From positions 67,643-131,642 of the forward strand of contig NZ_JAICDG010000007.1 of NCBI RefSeq assembly GCF_022751215.1: a DNA stretch of 64,000 nt. The letters run 5' to 3'. Source of the stretch: Actinomadura terrae (GTDB lineage Bacteria; Actinomycetota; Actinomycetes; Streptosporangiales; Streptosporangiaceae). A program made the position numbers and the translations under genes. This document shows, piece after piece, positions 18,562 through 27,564 of this stretch. Below the pieces are notes generated by a model. That model had not been told where the DNA came from, searched no databases, and saw only the letters and a list, made by a program, of their open reading frames with translations. Numbering within the stretch: the stretch's first letter is position 1; each line of letters opens with the position of its first letter.

Positions 18562-18933
18562 ATGGGCAACATCGGGACTCCGGAGCTGCTGATCGTCTTG
18601 CTCGTCGTCGTTCTGATCTTCGGATCGGCGAAGCTTCCGCAGCTCGCGCGGTCGTTGGGCAAGTCGGCGCGCATCCTGAAGGCTGAGACCAAGGGCCTGC
18701 GCGACGAGGACGAACCCGAGACGGCGGCCAAGTCCGACGCGGCGTCCGCGAAGGCCGGTGCGGCGCAGCCGAACGCGGCGCGTGACCGTGCGGCGCAGTT
18801 GCGTGAGGAAGCGGCGCGGCTTGAGCGCGAGGCCGCGGCGCAGGACGCGCCCCGTCAGCAGGGCGCCTTGTCGTCGGGTGAGCCGATCCAGGGTGTGCCG
18901 GTTTCCGACTACGGCAACCGCAAGACCTCCTGA
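18562..18933 (+). CDS. tatA: Sec-independent translocase subunit TatA
   Basis: A 123-aa pore-forming subunit of the twin-arginine export system. The short N-terminal helix [20 protein letters not shown] is followed by the FGxxKLP hinge ([14 protein letters not shown]), the amphipathic helix, and a long Ala/Arg/Glu-rich cytoplasmic tail predicted to be helical. ATG 18562 is chosen because AAGAGGA lies 8-13 nt upstream; GTG 18556 would be too close. It is 51 nt upstream of tatC and co-oriented. Confidence 0.93.
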   Translation: MGNIGTPELLIVLLVVVLIFGSAKLPQLARSLGKSARILKAETKGLRDEDEPETAAKSDAASAKAGAAQPNAARDRAAQLREEAARLEREAAAQDAPRQQGALSSGEPIQGVPVSDYGNRKTS

Positions 18934-18984
18934 CCCGGCCTTCCTCCCGCCAGCGACCGAACGGACCGGCAAGCCGGTGACGAC

Positions 18985-19857
18985 GTGACCACATTGAAGC
19001 GGACCGCGCGCAAGTCCACCCCCGACGGACGCATGCCCCTGCTGGAGCATCTCCGTGAGCTGCGCAACCGGTTGATCAAGGCGATCCTCGCGCTGGCGCT
19101 CGGCGCGATCATCGGCTGGCTGCTGTTCGACCCCGTCTGGGACGTGCTGAAGCAGCCCTACTGCTCGCTGCCGCAGTCCCACGTGGTCGACAAGGACAAG
19201 TGCTCCCTGTTCGTCAACGGGATCTTCTCCTCGTTCTTCCTGAAGCTGAAGATCTCCTGCATCATCGGCGCGGTCCTCTCCTCCCCGGTCTGGCTGTACC
19301 AGATCTGGGCGTTCGTCGCGCCCGGGCTGTACCAGAAGGAGCGCCGCTGGACCTACACGTTCATGGGCGCGGCGGTGCCGCTGTTCTTCATCGGCTCCGC
19401 GCTCGCGTACGTGACCGTCGACAAGGGCCTGGCGATCTTCCTGGGGTTCGTCGCGGAGGACGTCAAACCGCTGATCACCGTCGACAGCTATCTCAGCTAC
19501 GTGCTGACGATGCTGCTGGTGTTCGGGCTGACGTTCGAGCTCCCGCTGTTCGTGGTGATCCTCAACCTCGCCGGGGTGCTCAGCTCGTCGAGGATCCGCA
19601 AGTCCCAGCGGGTCGCGATCTTCGGGATCTTCGCGTTCGCGGCCGTCGCCACGCCCAGCGCCGACCCGTTCACGATGCTCGCGCTGGCGCTCCCGACCGT
19701 GCTGCTGTTCGAGATCGCGGCGCTGCTGGCGTTCTTCAACGACCGCCGCAAGGCCCGCCGTCCCGACCCCTACGCCGACCTGGCCGACGACGAGGCGTCC
19801 CCGCTCGACCTCGACGCCATCGACGCCGAACTGGAGAAGGGCGACAGCCGCGCCTGA
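18985..19857 (+). CDS. tatC: Sec-independent translocase subunit TatC
   Basis: A 290-aa six-pass membrane receptor for twin-arginine signal peptides. The N-terminal motif MPLLEHLRELRNRLIK is the signal-peptide binding region, and the FVAPGLYQKERRW loop, with its essential Glu, follows the second helix. Six hydrophobic segments fill residues about 30-260, and an acidic tail ends the protein. GTG 18985 is the first in-frame start. No tatB is present nearby; actinobacteria often encode it elsewhere. Confidence 0.95.
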   Translation: MTTLKRTARKSTPDGRMPLLEHLRELRNRLIKAILALALGAIIGWLLFDPVWDVLKQPYCSLPQSHVVDKDKCSLFVNGIFSSFFLKLKISCIIGAVLSSPVWLYQIWAFVAPGLYQKERRWTYTFMGAAVPLFFIGSALAYVTVDKGLAIFLGFVAEDVKPLITVDSYLSYVLTMLLVFGLTFELPLFVVILNLAGVLSSSRIRKSQRVAIFGIFAFAAVATPSADPFTMLALALPTVLLFEIAALLAFFNDRRKARRPDPYADLADDEASPLDLDAIDAELEKGDSRA

Positions 19858-20140
19858 CCACCCGGCGCCCGCGCCTGCCTCCCCACCCTTCCGCCGAGTC
19901 CCGGCGAGCACTGGCAGGTTGCCGCCCGTCCGGTCGGACGGCTGGACGGCGGGTGCCCTGGGCGGCTTCCTGACGCCCTGCGGCGGCTTGCGGCCCTGCG
20001 GGCGGCACGCGCCACGAAATTTCTCCGGAGCGTGACAGGAGCGTCACAGGCGCCGTCGCCGGGGCGCGCGGGCCGCCGGGGCGGCGCCGCACGGAATTCG
20101 GATTGGGAATCGGGCCGGTCGAAACCGTAGGCTCGGTGCC
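19858..20140 (+). promoter_or_regulatory. helY: tatC-helY spacer with hairpin and helY promoter
   Basis: No gene is visible. A small hairpin at 19926-19941 (CCGTCC-ggtc-GGACGG) may be a tatC terminator. TAGGCT at 20128-20133, 7 nt before ATG 20141, is a leaderless -10 box for helY. An AT-richer patch near 20017-20030 is unassigned. Confidence 0.45.
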
Positions 20141-22906
20141 ATGACCACCCCCGACACGACGTCGGCCGGGCAGACCCCGGCGCAGCGGTACGCCGCCTAC
20201 CGCAGCCGCACCGCCGGGAACGGCCCCGCCCTGCTCGACTTCCGCACCCTGTACGACTTCGAGCTGGACGCGTTCCAGATCGAGGCGTGCCGGGCGCTGG
20301 AGGACGGCAGCGGCGTCCTGGTCGCCGCGCCCACCGGCTCCGGCAAGACCGTGGTGGGGGAGTTCGCCGTCCACCTCGCGCTGACCGGCGGCACCAAGTG
20401 CTTCTACACCACCCCGATCAAGGCGCTGTCGAACCAGAAGTACGCCGACCTCGTCCGCCGCTACGGGCCGGAGAAGGTCGGGCTGCTCACCGGGGACAAC
20501 AGCGTCAACGGCGAGGCGCCGATCGTCGTGATGACGACGGAGGTGCTGCGGAACATGCTGTACGCGGGGTCCCCGACCCTCGCGGGCCTGGCGTTCGTCG
20601 TGATGGACGAGGTCCACTACCTCGCCGACCGGTTCCGCGGCGCCGTCTGGGAAGAGGTGATCATCCACGTCCCCGACTCGGTGCGGATCGTGGCGCTGTC
20701 GGCGACGGTGTCCAACGCCGAGGAGTTCGGGGAGTGGCTGCACGAGGTCCGCGGCGACACCGCCGTGATCGTCGACGAGCACCGGCCCGTCCCGCTGTTC
20801 CAGCACATGCTCGTCGGGACGCGCCTGTACGACCTGTTCGTCGACACCGGCAAGGGCAAGGACCGGCAGGCGCGCCTGAACCCGCAGCTGACCCGGATGG
20901 CCGTCGAGGAGGTCCGCCGCTCCAAGATCAACCAGGGGCGGCGCACCGGGCGGCGCCGCGCGCCCCGCCCGCAGCGCTTCCGGCCGCCGCCGCGGCCCGA
21001 CGTCATCGAGCGGCTGGACCGCGCCGGGCTGCTCCCGGCGATCACGTTCATCTTCAGCCGCGCCGGCTGCGACGCGGCCGTCCTCCAGTGCCTGAACGCC
21101 GGGATCCGGCTCACCTCCAAGGAGGAGGCCGAGGAGATCCGCGCGCACGCGGCGCTGCGCACCGCCGACATCGCCGCCGAGGACCTGCGGATCCTCGGCT
21201 ACGACGACTTCCTCGCCGCGCTGGAGCGCGGCGTCGCCGCCCACCACGCCGGGATGCTGCCCACGTTCAAGGAGATCGTGGAGGAGCTGTTCACCCGCGG
21301 GGTGATCAAGGCGGTGTTCGCGACCGAGACGCTCGCGCTCGGCATCAACATGCCCGCCCGCACGGTGGTGATCGAGAAGCTCGACAAGTGGAACGGGGAG
21401 GCGCACGTCGACCTCACCCCCGGCGAGTACACGCAGCTCACCGGGCGCGCCGGGCGGCGCGGCATCGACGTCGAGGGCCACGCCGTCGTGGTGTGGGGGC
21501 CGAGCGTGGAGCCCGCGTCGGTCGCCGGGCTCGCCGGGACCCGCACCTACCCGCTGAACTCCAGCTTCCGGCCGTCCTACAACATGGCCGTCAACCTCGT
21601 CGGCGCCGTCGGCAACGAGCGCGCCCGGACGCTGCTGGAGGAGTCGTTCGCGCAGTTCCAGGCCGACCGCGCCGTCGTCGGCCTCGCCCGGCAGGTGCAC
21701 AAGAACGAGGAGGCCCTCGCCGGGTACGCCAAGGCCGCCGAGTGCCACCTCGGCGACTTCATGGAGTACGCCGCGCTGCGCCGCCGCCTGTCGGACCGGG
21801 AGGCGGAGATGTCGCGGGAGCGGTCCTCGGCCCGCCGCGCCGAGGCCGCCAGGTCGCTGGAGCACCTGCGGCCGGGCGACGTGATCCTCGTCCCGTCGGG
21901 GCGGCGGTCGGGTCTCGCGGTCGTGCTGGACCCCGGCGTCGGGCGGCGCTCGGACGGGCCCGCGCCGCTGGTCCTGACCGTGAACCGGTCCGTGCAGCGG
22001 CTGTCCATCCAGGACTTCCCCCGCGCCGTCGAGCCCGTCGAGCGGATCCGCATCCCGAAGTCGTTCAGCCCCCGCAACCCGCAGGACCGCCGCGACCTGG
22101 CGTCCACGCTGCGGAACAAGGTCCCCGGCGACGTCCGCGAGCGCCGCCGGGGGCGGGACGTGCCCGCCGCCGACGACGACGAGATCACGCGGCTGCGCGC
22201 CGAGCTGCGCCGCCACCCCGTGCACGGCTGCGACCAGCGCGAGGACCACGCCCGCTGGGCCGAGCGCTACCACCGGCTCGACCGCGAGACCGAGCAGCTG
22301 CGCCGCCGCGTCGAGGGCCGCTCCCAGGTGATCGCCCGCACCTTCGACCGGGTCTGCGCCGTCCTCCAGCAGCTCGGCTACCTGGAGGGCGACTCCGTCA
22401 CCGACGAGGGCCGCCGCCTCGGCCGCATCTACAACGAGCTGGACCTGCTGACCGCCGAGAGCCTCCGCGAGGGGCTGTGGGAGCACCTCGACCACGCCGG
22501 TCTCGCCGCGTGCGTGTCCGCGCTGGTCTACGAGTCGCGGCAGCCCGACGACGCCACCCCGCCGCGCACGCCGCCCGGCCCGCCGCAGGACGCGCTCGCC
22601 GCGATGGTGCGGCTCTGGGGCGAGCTGGAGGCCGTCGAACGCGACAACCGGGTCTCGTTCCTGCGCGAACCCGACCTCGGGTTCGCGTGGACCGCCTACC
22701 GGTGGGCCAAGGGCGACGACCTCGACGCGGTGCTGCTCGAAAGCGACCTCACCGCCGGGGACTTCGTCCGCGCCGTCAAGCAGCTCCTGGACCTGCTCGG
22801 GCAGGTCGCGGACGCGGCGCCGCCCAACAGCCACATCCGCAAGACCGCCCGCCGCGCGATGGACGCGATGCGGCGCGGCGTCGTCGCCTACTCCTCCGTC
22901 GCCTGA
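20141..22906 (+). CDS. helY: Ski2-like DEAD/DEAH-box helicase HelY
   Basis: A 921-aa superfamily-2 helicase related to eukaryotic Ski2/Mtr4. Visible motifs are Walker A APTGSGKT (about residue 64), TTPIKALSNQKY (Ia), DEVH (VMDEVHYL, about 154), SAT (LSATVSN), IFSRAGCD (IV), FATETLALGINMPARTVV (V) and QLTGRAGRRGID (VI). A C-terminal helical domain with the DSHCT-like region follows. In mycobacteria helY also follows tatC. It likely acts on RNA or on branched nucleic acids; the substrate is not known. It has its own leaderless promoter. Confidence 0.94.
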   Translation: MTTPDTTSAGQTPAQRYAAYRSRTAGNGPALLDFRTLYDFELDAFQIEACRALEDGSGVLVAAPTGSGKTVVGEFAVHLALTGGTKCFYTTPIKALSNQKYADLVRRYGPEKVGLLTGDNSVNGEAPIVVMTTEVLRNMLYAGSPTLAGLAFVVMDEVHYLADRFRGAVWEEVIIHVPDSVRIVALSATVSNAEEFGEWLHEVRGDTAVIVDEHRPVPLFQHMLVGTRLYDLFVDTGKGKDRQARLNPQLTRMAVEEVRRSKINQGRRTGRRRAPRPQRFRPPPRPDVIERLDRAGLLPAITFIFSRAGCDAAVLQCLNAGIRLTSKEEAEEIRAHAALRTADIAAEDLRILGYDDFLAALERGVAAHHAGMLPTFKEIVEELFTRGVIKAVFATETLALGINMPARTVVIEKLDKWNGEAHVDLTPGEYTQLTGRAGRRGIDVEGHAVVVWGPSVEPASVAGLAGTRTYPLNSSFRPSYNMAVNLVGAVGNERARTLLEESFAQFQADRAVVGLARQVHKNEEALAGYAKAAECHLGDFMEYAALRRRLSDREAEMSRERSSARRAEAARSLEHLRPGDVILVPSGRRSGLAVVLDPGVGRRSDGPAPLVLTVNRSVQRLSIQDFPRAVEPVERIRIPKSFSPRNPQDRRDLASTLRNKVPGDVRERRRGRDVPAADDDEITRLRAELRRHPVHGCDQREDHARWAERYHRLDRETEQLRRRVEGRSQVIARTFDRVCAVLQQLGYLEGDSVTDEGRRLGRIYNELDLLTAESLREGLWEHLDHAGLAACVSALVYESRQPDDATPPRTPPGPPQDALAAMVRLWGELEAVERDNRVSFLREPDLGFAWTAYRWAKGDDLDAVLLESDLTAGDFVRAVKQLLDLLGQVADAAPPNSHIRKTARRAMDAMRRGVVAYSSVA

Positions 22907-23101
22907 CCGGCACCCGGGGAACGAAACGGCGGTGATTTCGGGCGATGCCATGAAATGTCGTATCGCGGGGGAGTCGGGATGACACAATGCGGAGCGCCCG
23001 ACGCCCCCTGACGGCCGCGGGAGCCGTGCCGTGCCCGCGCGCCGTCCGGTGCCGGCGGCCACCGGTCGGCGCCCATGCGACACGTGAGAAAGGTCCTGAC
23101 C

Positions 23102-23461
23102 GTGGCTCTCCGCGACAAACTGCGCGCCAACGCGGCCCACGTCCTCCAGCCGGGGGAGAACATCCAGGCGGTGTTCTGCGCCCAGACGACCAGCCAGTAC
23201 TTCGCCCTGATCTCCATGTGGATCATCATTTTCGCCAACGCCTACCGCGTCGTGGTCGTCACCGACAAGCGGATCCTGGTGTGCGGGTCGGGGCGGCTGC
23301 GGATGACGCCCGTCAAGGAGGTCCTGCGCGAGGTGCCCCGCTACACGCGCATCGGCCCGCCCTCCGGCCTGTGGTGGCGCTGCGAGTCGCTCGGCGAGCG
23401 GCTCTACGTGAACAAGCGGTTCCACAAGGACGTCAACGCCGCCGACGAGCTCGCCGCCTGA
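23102..23461 (+). CDS. Small PH-like (bPH) domain protein
   Basis: A 119-aa protein whose core, RVVVVTDKRILVCGSGRLRMTPVKEVLREVP, resembles bacterial PH-like domains (the YdbS/YokE type VxxTxxRLL pattern). A hydrophobic segment ALISMWIIIFANAYR precedes it and may dip into the membrane or pack in the fold. GTG 23102 is preferred: AAAGG lies 8 nt upstream and the start MALRDKLRANAAH is compact; ATG 23075 in frame adds nine basic residues. Function unknown. Confidence 0.65.
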   Translation: MALRDKLRANAAHVLQPGENIQAVFCAQTTSQYFALISMWIIIFANAYRVVVVTDKRILVCGSGRLRMTPVKEVLREVPRYTRIGPPSGLWWRCESLGERLYVNKRFHKDVNAADELAA

Positions 23462-23509
23462 CCACCGCGCCCGCGCCCGGCCCGTCCCCGCGCCGGGCCG
23501 GGCCCGGAG

Positions 23510-24592
23510 TCAGCGCGCCGGGGCCCCGGCCGCGGCCTCGATCGCGTCCGCGACCTCGCGCGGATGCGACACCAGCGTCAGGTGCCGCGCCCCCGGGATG
23601 ATCGTCGGGGGCGGGGCGCCGATGCGGGCGGCCGTCTCCCCGGGCGTCTCGCGGGAGAACACGTCGTCCTCGGCGCCGAACACCACCGCCTTGCGGAGCG
23701 GGACCCGCGCCAGGTCCGCGACCCGGGACGCGGGCAGCCCGATCACGCCCCGCATCTTCCACAGCGCCTCCTCGGCGCCTTCGACCTGGAACGGGCGCCG
23801 CCACCGGTCCACGCCCGCGCCGTCCAGCCGGGGGCAGGACGGCCCGCACTGCGACTGGTAGATCTTCCGGATCGCCCAGTCGGAGCGGACGGCCAGCCGC
23901 AGCAGCGTCGTCCGGAACGGGTCGCGCAGCACGAACCGCAGCCCGTCGGCGCCCGACCCGGCGCCGGTGTCCAGGGCGTCGCCGTCCAGGAACACCAGCC
24001 CGCCCACCCGCGACGGCGCGCGCAGCGCCGCCGCGGCGGCGACGCCCGCGCCGCTGGAGTGCCCGACGAGCAGCGCGCCGTCCAGGCGCAGCGCGTCCAG
24101 GAACCCCAGGAGCTGCTCCGCCTGGTGCGCGGCGTCGTAGGGGGCGCGGCGCTCGCTGTAGCCCCAGCCGGTCAGGTCGAGCGCGAACACCCGGTGCCGC
24201 GCCGCGAGCCGCGCGGCCACCGCCTCCCAGGTGTCGGACGACTCGGCGGCGCCGTGCACCAGCACCACCGGCGGGCCCTGCGTTCCCCAGTGCCGGTAGC
24301 GGGTACGGAGCCCGGCGGCCTGGACGAACTCCAGCCCGTCCGGTTCGCGGGCGCGGTCCGCCGTCGCCGCGTTGTAGCCGAAGGAGGAGCAGGTGGCGAG
24401 CACCAGCAGCGCCAGGAACGCCACCGCGAACCGCCGGGCCCACCGGCGGAGCCTCGGACGCCCCCGCCGGGGTCCGGGGTTCGGCGCGGGATCTTCCACG
24501 GGCCCCGCCACGGCCCCCGTGGCGGGGCCTGTGGTGAGGTCCGTGGCGGGGCCCGTGTTGGGGTCCGTCGCGGGCTCGGGCTCGGCGGTCAT
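23510..24592 (-). CDS. Membrane-anchored alpha/beta hydrolase
   Basis: A 360-aa hydrolase. An N-terminal cytoplasmic segment of low-complexity GPATD/GPVED-type repeats (about residues 10-45) is followed by basic residues and a single membrane helix (FAVAFLALLVLATCSSFGY). The extracytoplasmic alpha/beta-hydrolase domain has the oxyanion region VLVHGAAESSDTW, the nucleophile GHSSGAG, a likely acid in FGAEDDVF and the catalytic His in GARHLTL. Substrate unknown. GGGAGG precedes ATG 24592; an upstream ATG at 24625 is in frame but lacks a site. It runs against its neighbours. Confidence 0.85.
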   Translation of the reverse strand: MTAEPEPATDPNTGPATDLTTGPATGAVAGPVEDPAPNPGPRRGRPRLRRWARRFAVAFLALLVLATCSSFGYNAATADRAREPDGLEFVQAAGLRTRYRHWGTQGPPVVLVHGAAESSDTWEAVAARLAARHRVFALDLTGWGYSERRAPYDAAHQAEQLLGFLDALRLDGALLVGHSSGAGVAAAAALRAPSRVGGLVFLDGDALDTGAGSGADGLRFVLRDPFRTTLLRLAVRSDWAIRKIYQSQCGPSCPRLDGAGVDRWRRPFQVEGAEEALWKMRGVIGLPASRVADLARVPLRKAVVFGAEDDVFSRETPGETAARIGAPPPTIIPGARHLTLVSHPREVADAIEAAAGAPAR

Positions 24593-24827
24593 GGGCCTCC
24601 CTTTCGGTCGCACCCCAGCATTCACGCCGCCGCCGCGTTCGTCATCGGGCGTTCAGACGACCCGGCCCTGCTCCCCACGAAGTAGGAGAGCGGATTGTCC
24701 TACACCTCCGGGATTCCCCTACCGTGGTCGGAGGCGGATCGGCTTCCAGGAGGATCCGTCGTCGACGATCAGCACGTTAGTGTGATCCCGGTCACCGAAC
24801 CCGTCATCGACCCCCCAGGACGTACGC
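24593..24827. promoter_or_regulatory. Divergent promoter region, hydrolase and ABC exporter
   Basis: A 235-base region without a gene. It includes the inverted repeat GTAGGA / TCCTAC (about 24682-24703, 10-nt spacer), a possible regulator site between the divergent genes. No clear -10 box was assigned. Confidence 0.3.
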
Positions 24828-25820
24828 ATGATCGAGGCGGAGAACCTCACCAAACGCTACGGCGACAGGCTCGCCGTGGATGATCTTTCTTTCACCGTGC
24901 ACCCCGGCCGGGTGACCGGCTTCCTCGGCCCGAACGGCGCCGGAAAGTCGACCACGATGCGGCTGCTGCTCGGCCTGGACCGGCCGCACCGCGGCGACGC
25001 GCGCATCCACGGCCGGCACTACCGCGACCTGCACGAGCCGCTGCGGGTCGTCGGCGCGCTGCTGGAGGCCCGCGCGGTCCACACCGGCCGCAGCGCCTAC
25101 AACCACCTGCGCTGCCTCGCTCAAACCCAAGGCGTCGGACGCAAGCGGCTCGACGAGGTCATCGAGCTCGTCGGCCTCACCGGCGTCGCCCGCAAGCGCG
25201 CGGGGGGCTTCTCGCTCGGCATGGGGCAGCGGCTGGGCATCGCGGCCGCGCTGCTGGGCGACCCGTCCATCCTCATCCTGGACGAGCCGGTCAACGGCCT
25301 CGACCCCGAGGGCATCGTCTGGATCCGCACCCTCATGCAGCGGCTCGCCGCCGAGGGACGCACGGTGTTCGTCTCCAGCCACCTGATGAACGAGATGGCG
25401 GTCACCGCCGACCACCTCATCGTCATCGGCCGGGGCAGGCTGATCGCCGACTGCTCCACCGAGGAGTTCATCGAGCGCAGCACCGAGAAGATGGTCATCG
25501 TCCGCACCCCCGAGGCCGAGCGGCTCAGCGGCCTGCTCACCGCCGAGGGCGCCACGGTCGTGCCCGGCGCCGAGCCGGACGCGCCCCTCACCGTCACCCA
25601 CATGGAGGCGCCGCGCGTCGGCGAACTCGCCGCCGCCGAGGGAGTCGTCCTGCACGAGCTCACCCCGCGGCGCGGGTCGCTGGAGGCCGCGTTCATGGAA
25701 CTCACCCGCGAGAGCGTCGAGTACGGCGACACCGCCGGGGGCGCGGCCGCCGCGGCCGGCCTCGACGGCGCCGCCGCGATCCCGGGCGCCGTTCCCGCGC
25801 AGGAAGGAAAGGTCCGATGA
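24828..25820 (+). CDS. ABC transporter ATP-binding protein (ABC-2 type)
   Basis: A 330-aa ATPase of the drug/bacitracin-exporter class. Walker A GPNGAGKST is at about residues 34-42, the signature is degenerate as FSLGMGQRLGIA, Walker B ILILDEPVNGLDPEG has Asp and Glu, and the switch His is in VFVSSHLMNE. A C-terminal extension (about 215-330) resembles DUF4162 and ends in an Ala-rich tail. It overlaps the permease gene by ATGA, so they form one exporter. AGGA lies 8 nt before ATG 24828. The substrate is unknown. Confidence 0.92.
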   Translation: MIEAENLTKRYGDRLAVDDLSFTVHPGRVTGFLGPNGAGKSTTMRLLLGLDRPHRGDARIHGRHYRDLHEPLRVVGALLEARAVHTGRSAYNHLRCLAQTQGVGRKRLDEVIELVGLTGVARKRAGGFSLGMGQRLGIAAALLGDPSILILDEPVNGLDPEGIVWIRTLMQRLAAEGRTVFVSSHLMNEMAVTADHLIVIGRGRLIADCSTEEFIERSTEKMVIVRTPEAERLSGLLTAEGATVVPGAEPDAPLTVTHMEAPRVGELAAAEGVVLHELTPRRGSLEAAFMELTRESVEYGDTAGGAAAAAGLDGAAAIPGAVPAQEGKVR

Positions 25821-26665
25821 CCGCCGCCACCTCCGGCCCCGCCGCGTCCGCGCCGCCCGGGACGGCGCCGGTGCCGCTCGGCAAGCGCGTCGGCCGGCTC
25901 ATGATCGCCGAGTGGACGAAGATCCGCACGGTCCGCTCGACGCTGTGGTCGCTGATCCTGCTGGTCGTCCTCGACCTCGGGTTCACCGCCCTGTTCGTCG
26001 GGCTCACCGTCGGGCAGTGGGACAAGACCGACGAGGGCGACCGCGCGAGCATCATCGCCGACCCCACCAGCATGATCCTCGGCAGCGGGTTCTTCCTCAG
26101 CCAGCTGACCGTGTGCGTCCTCGGCGTCCTGGTGGTCGCCTCGGAGTACTCCACCGGCATGATCCGCGCGAGCCTGCTGGCCGTGCCGCGCCGGCTGCCG
26201 ATGCTGTGGGCGAAGGCCGCCGTGTTCGGGCTGCTCATCCTCGTGCTCGGCGTCGCGGTGTCGTTCGCGTCGTTCTTCATCGGCGCCGCGCTGATGCACG
26301 ACAAGGTGTCGGTGTCGCTCGGCGACCCCGGCGTGCTGCGCGCGGTCGTCGGCGGCGGCCTGTACCTGGCGATGCTCGGCCTGTTCGCGCTGGCCATCGG
26401 TGCGATCGTGCGGCACCCCGCCGGCGGCATCACCGGCGTGATCGGGTTCGTGCTCGTGCTGTCGCCGCTGGCCGCGCTGCTGCCCGGCAGCCTCGGCGAC
26501 CACGTCCACGCCTACCTGCCGTCCGAGGCCGGGCACCTCATCGCCCAGGCCCACCAGGGCAAGGACGACCTGCTGACGCCCTGGCAGGGGTACGGCGTCT
26601 TCGCGGTGTGGACGGTGCTGCTCCTCGCCATCGCCGCGACGCTGCTGAAGCGCCGCGACGCCTGA
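25817..26665 (+). CDS. ABC-2 type permease
   Basis: A 282-aa membrane partner of the preceding ATPase. After a short Pro/Ala-rich cytoplasmic lead and the conserved LMIAEWTKIRTVRSTLWSL it has about six membrane helices (around residues 45-65, 95-120, 140-165, 178-200, 210-230, 255-275). The pattern WTKIRTVRST is typical of ABC-2 permeases paired with DUF4162 ATPases. Two copies would pair with two ATPases to export an unknown compound. A long terminator hairpin follows. Confidence 0.9.
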   Translation: MTAATSGPAASAPPGTAPVPLGKRVGRLMIAEWTKIRTVRSTLWSLILLVVLDLGFTALFVGLTVGQWDKTDEGDRASIIADPTSMILGSGFFLSQLTVCVLGVLVVASEYSTGMIRASLLAVPRRLPMLWAKAAVFGLLILVLGVAVSFASFFIGAALMHDKVSVSLGDPGVLRAVVGGGLYLAMLGLFALAIGAIVRHPAGGITGVIGFVLVLSPLAALLPGSLGDHVHAYLPSEAGHLIAQAHQGKDDLLTPWQGYGVFAVWTVLLLAIAATLLKRRDA

Positions 26666-26679
26666 CCCGCGTCGCCATC

Positions 26680-26718
26680 TGAATCGGCCGGGAGCGGGGC
26701 ACGCTCCCGGCCGATTCA
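26680..26718. terminator. Bidirectional 17-bp hairpin terminator
   Basis: Perfect 17-bp arms (26680-26696 and 26702-26718) with a 5-nt loop lie between convergent genes, 15 nt after the permease stop and 12 nt from the methyltransferase stop. It should end transcription from both sides. Confidence 0.8.
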
Positions 26719-26729
26719 TATACAGGTGA

Positions 26730-27398
26730 TCAGGCGGGGCGGGCCGCCACCCAGCCGCGCTCCTCGTCCAGGAACCGGTCCAGGCGCAGCCCCGACGCCG
26801 CCAGCACCTCCGGAAGCTCCTCGTCGCCCAGCCGCCGCGACACGAACGAGTGCGTCCAGCGGCGCTCGCCCATCCGGTACTCGATCGTCGCCGCGCACCG
26901 CTCCGGGTCGAGCCGCTCGAGCTCGGTCAGCCGGAAGTCGATCCCGTCGTGCGCCCACTCGCGCGGGGCGTTCTCCCAGTCGACGGTCTCGCGCTGCACG
27001 ACGACCAGCCCGTCCGCGGCGGCGTGCCGGCGGCAGGCGTCCAGCAGGGCCTTTCGGTCACCGTAGTTGACCAGGTACGACATCATCAGCACGCAGCCGA
27101 AGCGGTCCGGCAGGTCCAGCTCCTCGATCGGCGAGCACACCGTCGCCGCGCCCGTCACCCGGGCGAGCATCTCCGCCGAGTCGTCCACCGCCGTGACCGG
27201 GTGCCCGAGCGCCACCAGCGGCGCGGTGACCCGTCCCGCGCCCGCGCCCAGCTCCAGGATCGTCGCGCCCGGCGGCAGCGCGCCGTGCACCAGCGCGGCG
27301 GCGGCCTCGTCGCGGGGCTGCGCGGCGTAGAACTCCACCGCCGACCCGTCCGGCGCGATGTTCCCGGGCCCCGTCCCGCTCGATCGTGTCTTCCCCAC
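26730..27398 (-). CDS. Class I SAM-dependent methyltransferase
   Basis: A 222-aa methyltransferase. Motif I is ILELGAGAGRVT (about residue 47), the motif II acidic residue is in VTAVDDSAEML, and SPIEELDLPDRFGCVLMMSYLVNY matches motifs III-IV. The substrate is unknown, probably a small molecule. GTG 27398 is chosen because GGAGGGG lies 6-9 nt upstream; the open frame continues further but without a site. It is convergent with the ABC permease and divergent from the TetR gene. Confidence 0.85.
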   Translation of the reverse strand: MGKTRSSGTGPGNIAPDGSAVEFYAAQPRDEAAAALVHGALPPGATILELGAGAGRVTAPLVALGHPVTAVDDSAEMLARVTGAATVCSPIEELDLPDRFGCVLMMSYLVNYGDRKALLDACRRHAAADGLVVVQRETVDWENAPREWAHDGIDFRLTELERLDPERCAATIEYRMGERRWTHSFVSRRLGDEELPEVLAASGLRLDRFLDEERGWVAARPA

Positions 27399-27538
27399 CG
27401 GCGTCCCCTCCGCTCGTCCCCGCCGCCCACGCTGTTGATCACCGAATCGTCGGACGCGCCGCCCGCCCGCGTCAAGGCCCCCGCCCCGCCCCCGGTTGCG
27501 CCGCGCCGCGCGCCGTGGGAACGTTATTGGGCAGTCGC

Positions 27539-27554
27539 TTAAAGCGAGTGACCA
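27539..27554. promoter_or_regulatory. Possible TetR operator
   Basis: The imperfect dyad TCGCT-TAA-AGCGA lies about 20 nt before the TetR start at 27565. TetR regulators commonly bind such sites over their own promoter. Confidence 0.35.
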
Positions 27555-27564
27555 AGGGGGGCGG

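Noticed and set aside
19736-23425. A 1229-codon minus-strand open frame opposite helY
   Set aside because: Antisense to a gene with clear helicase motifs; low-complexity content only.
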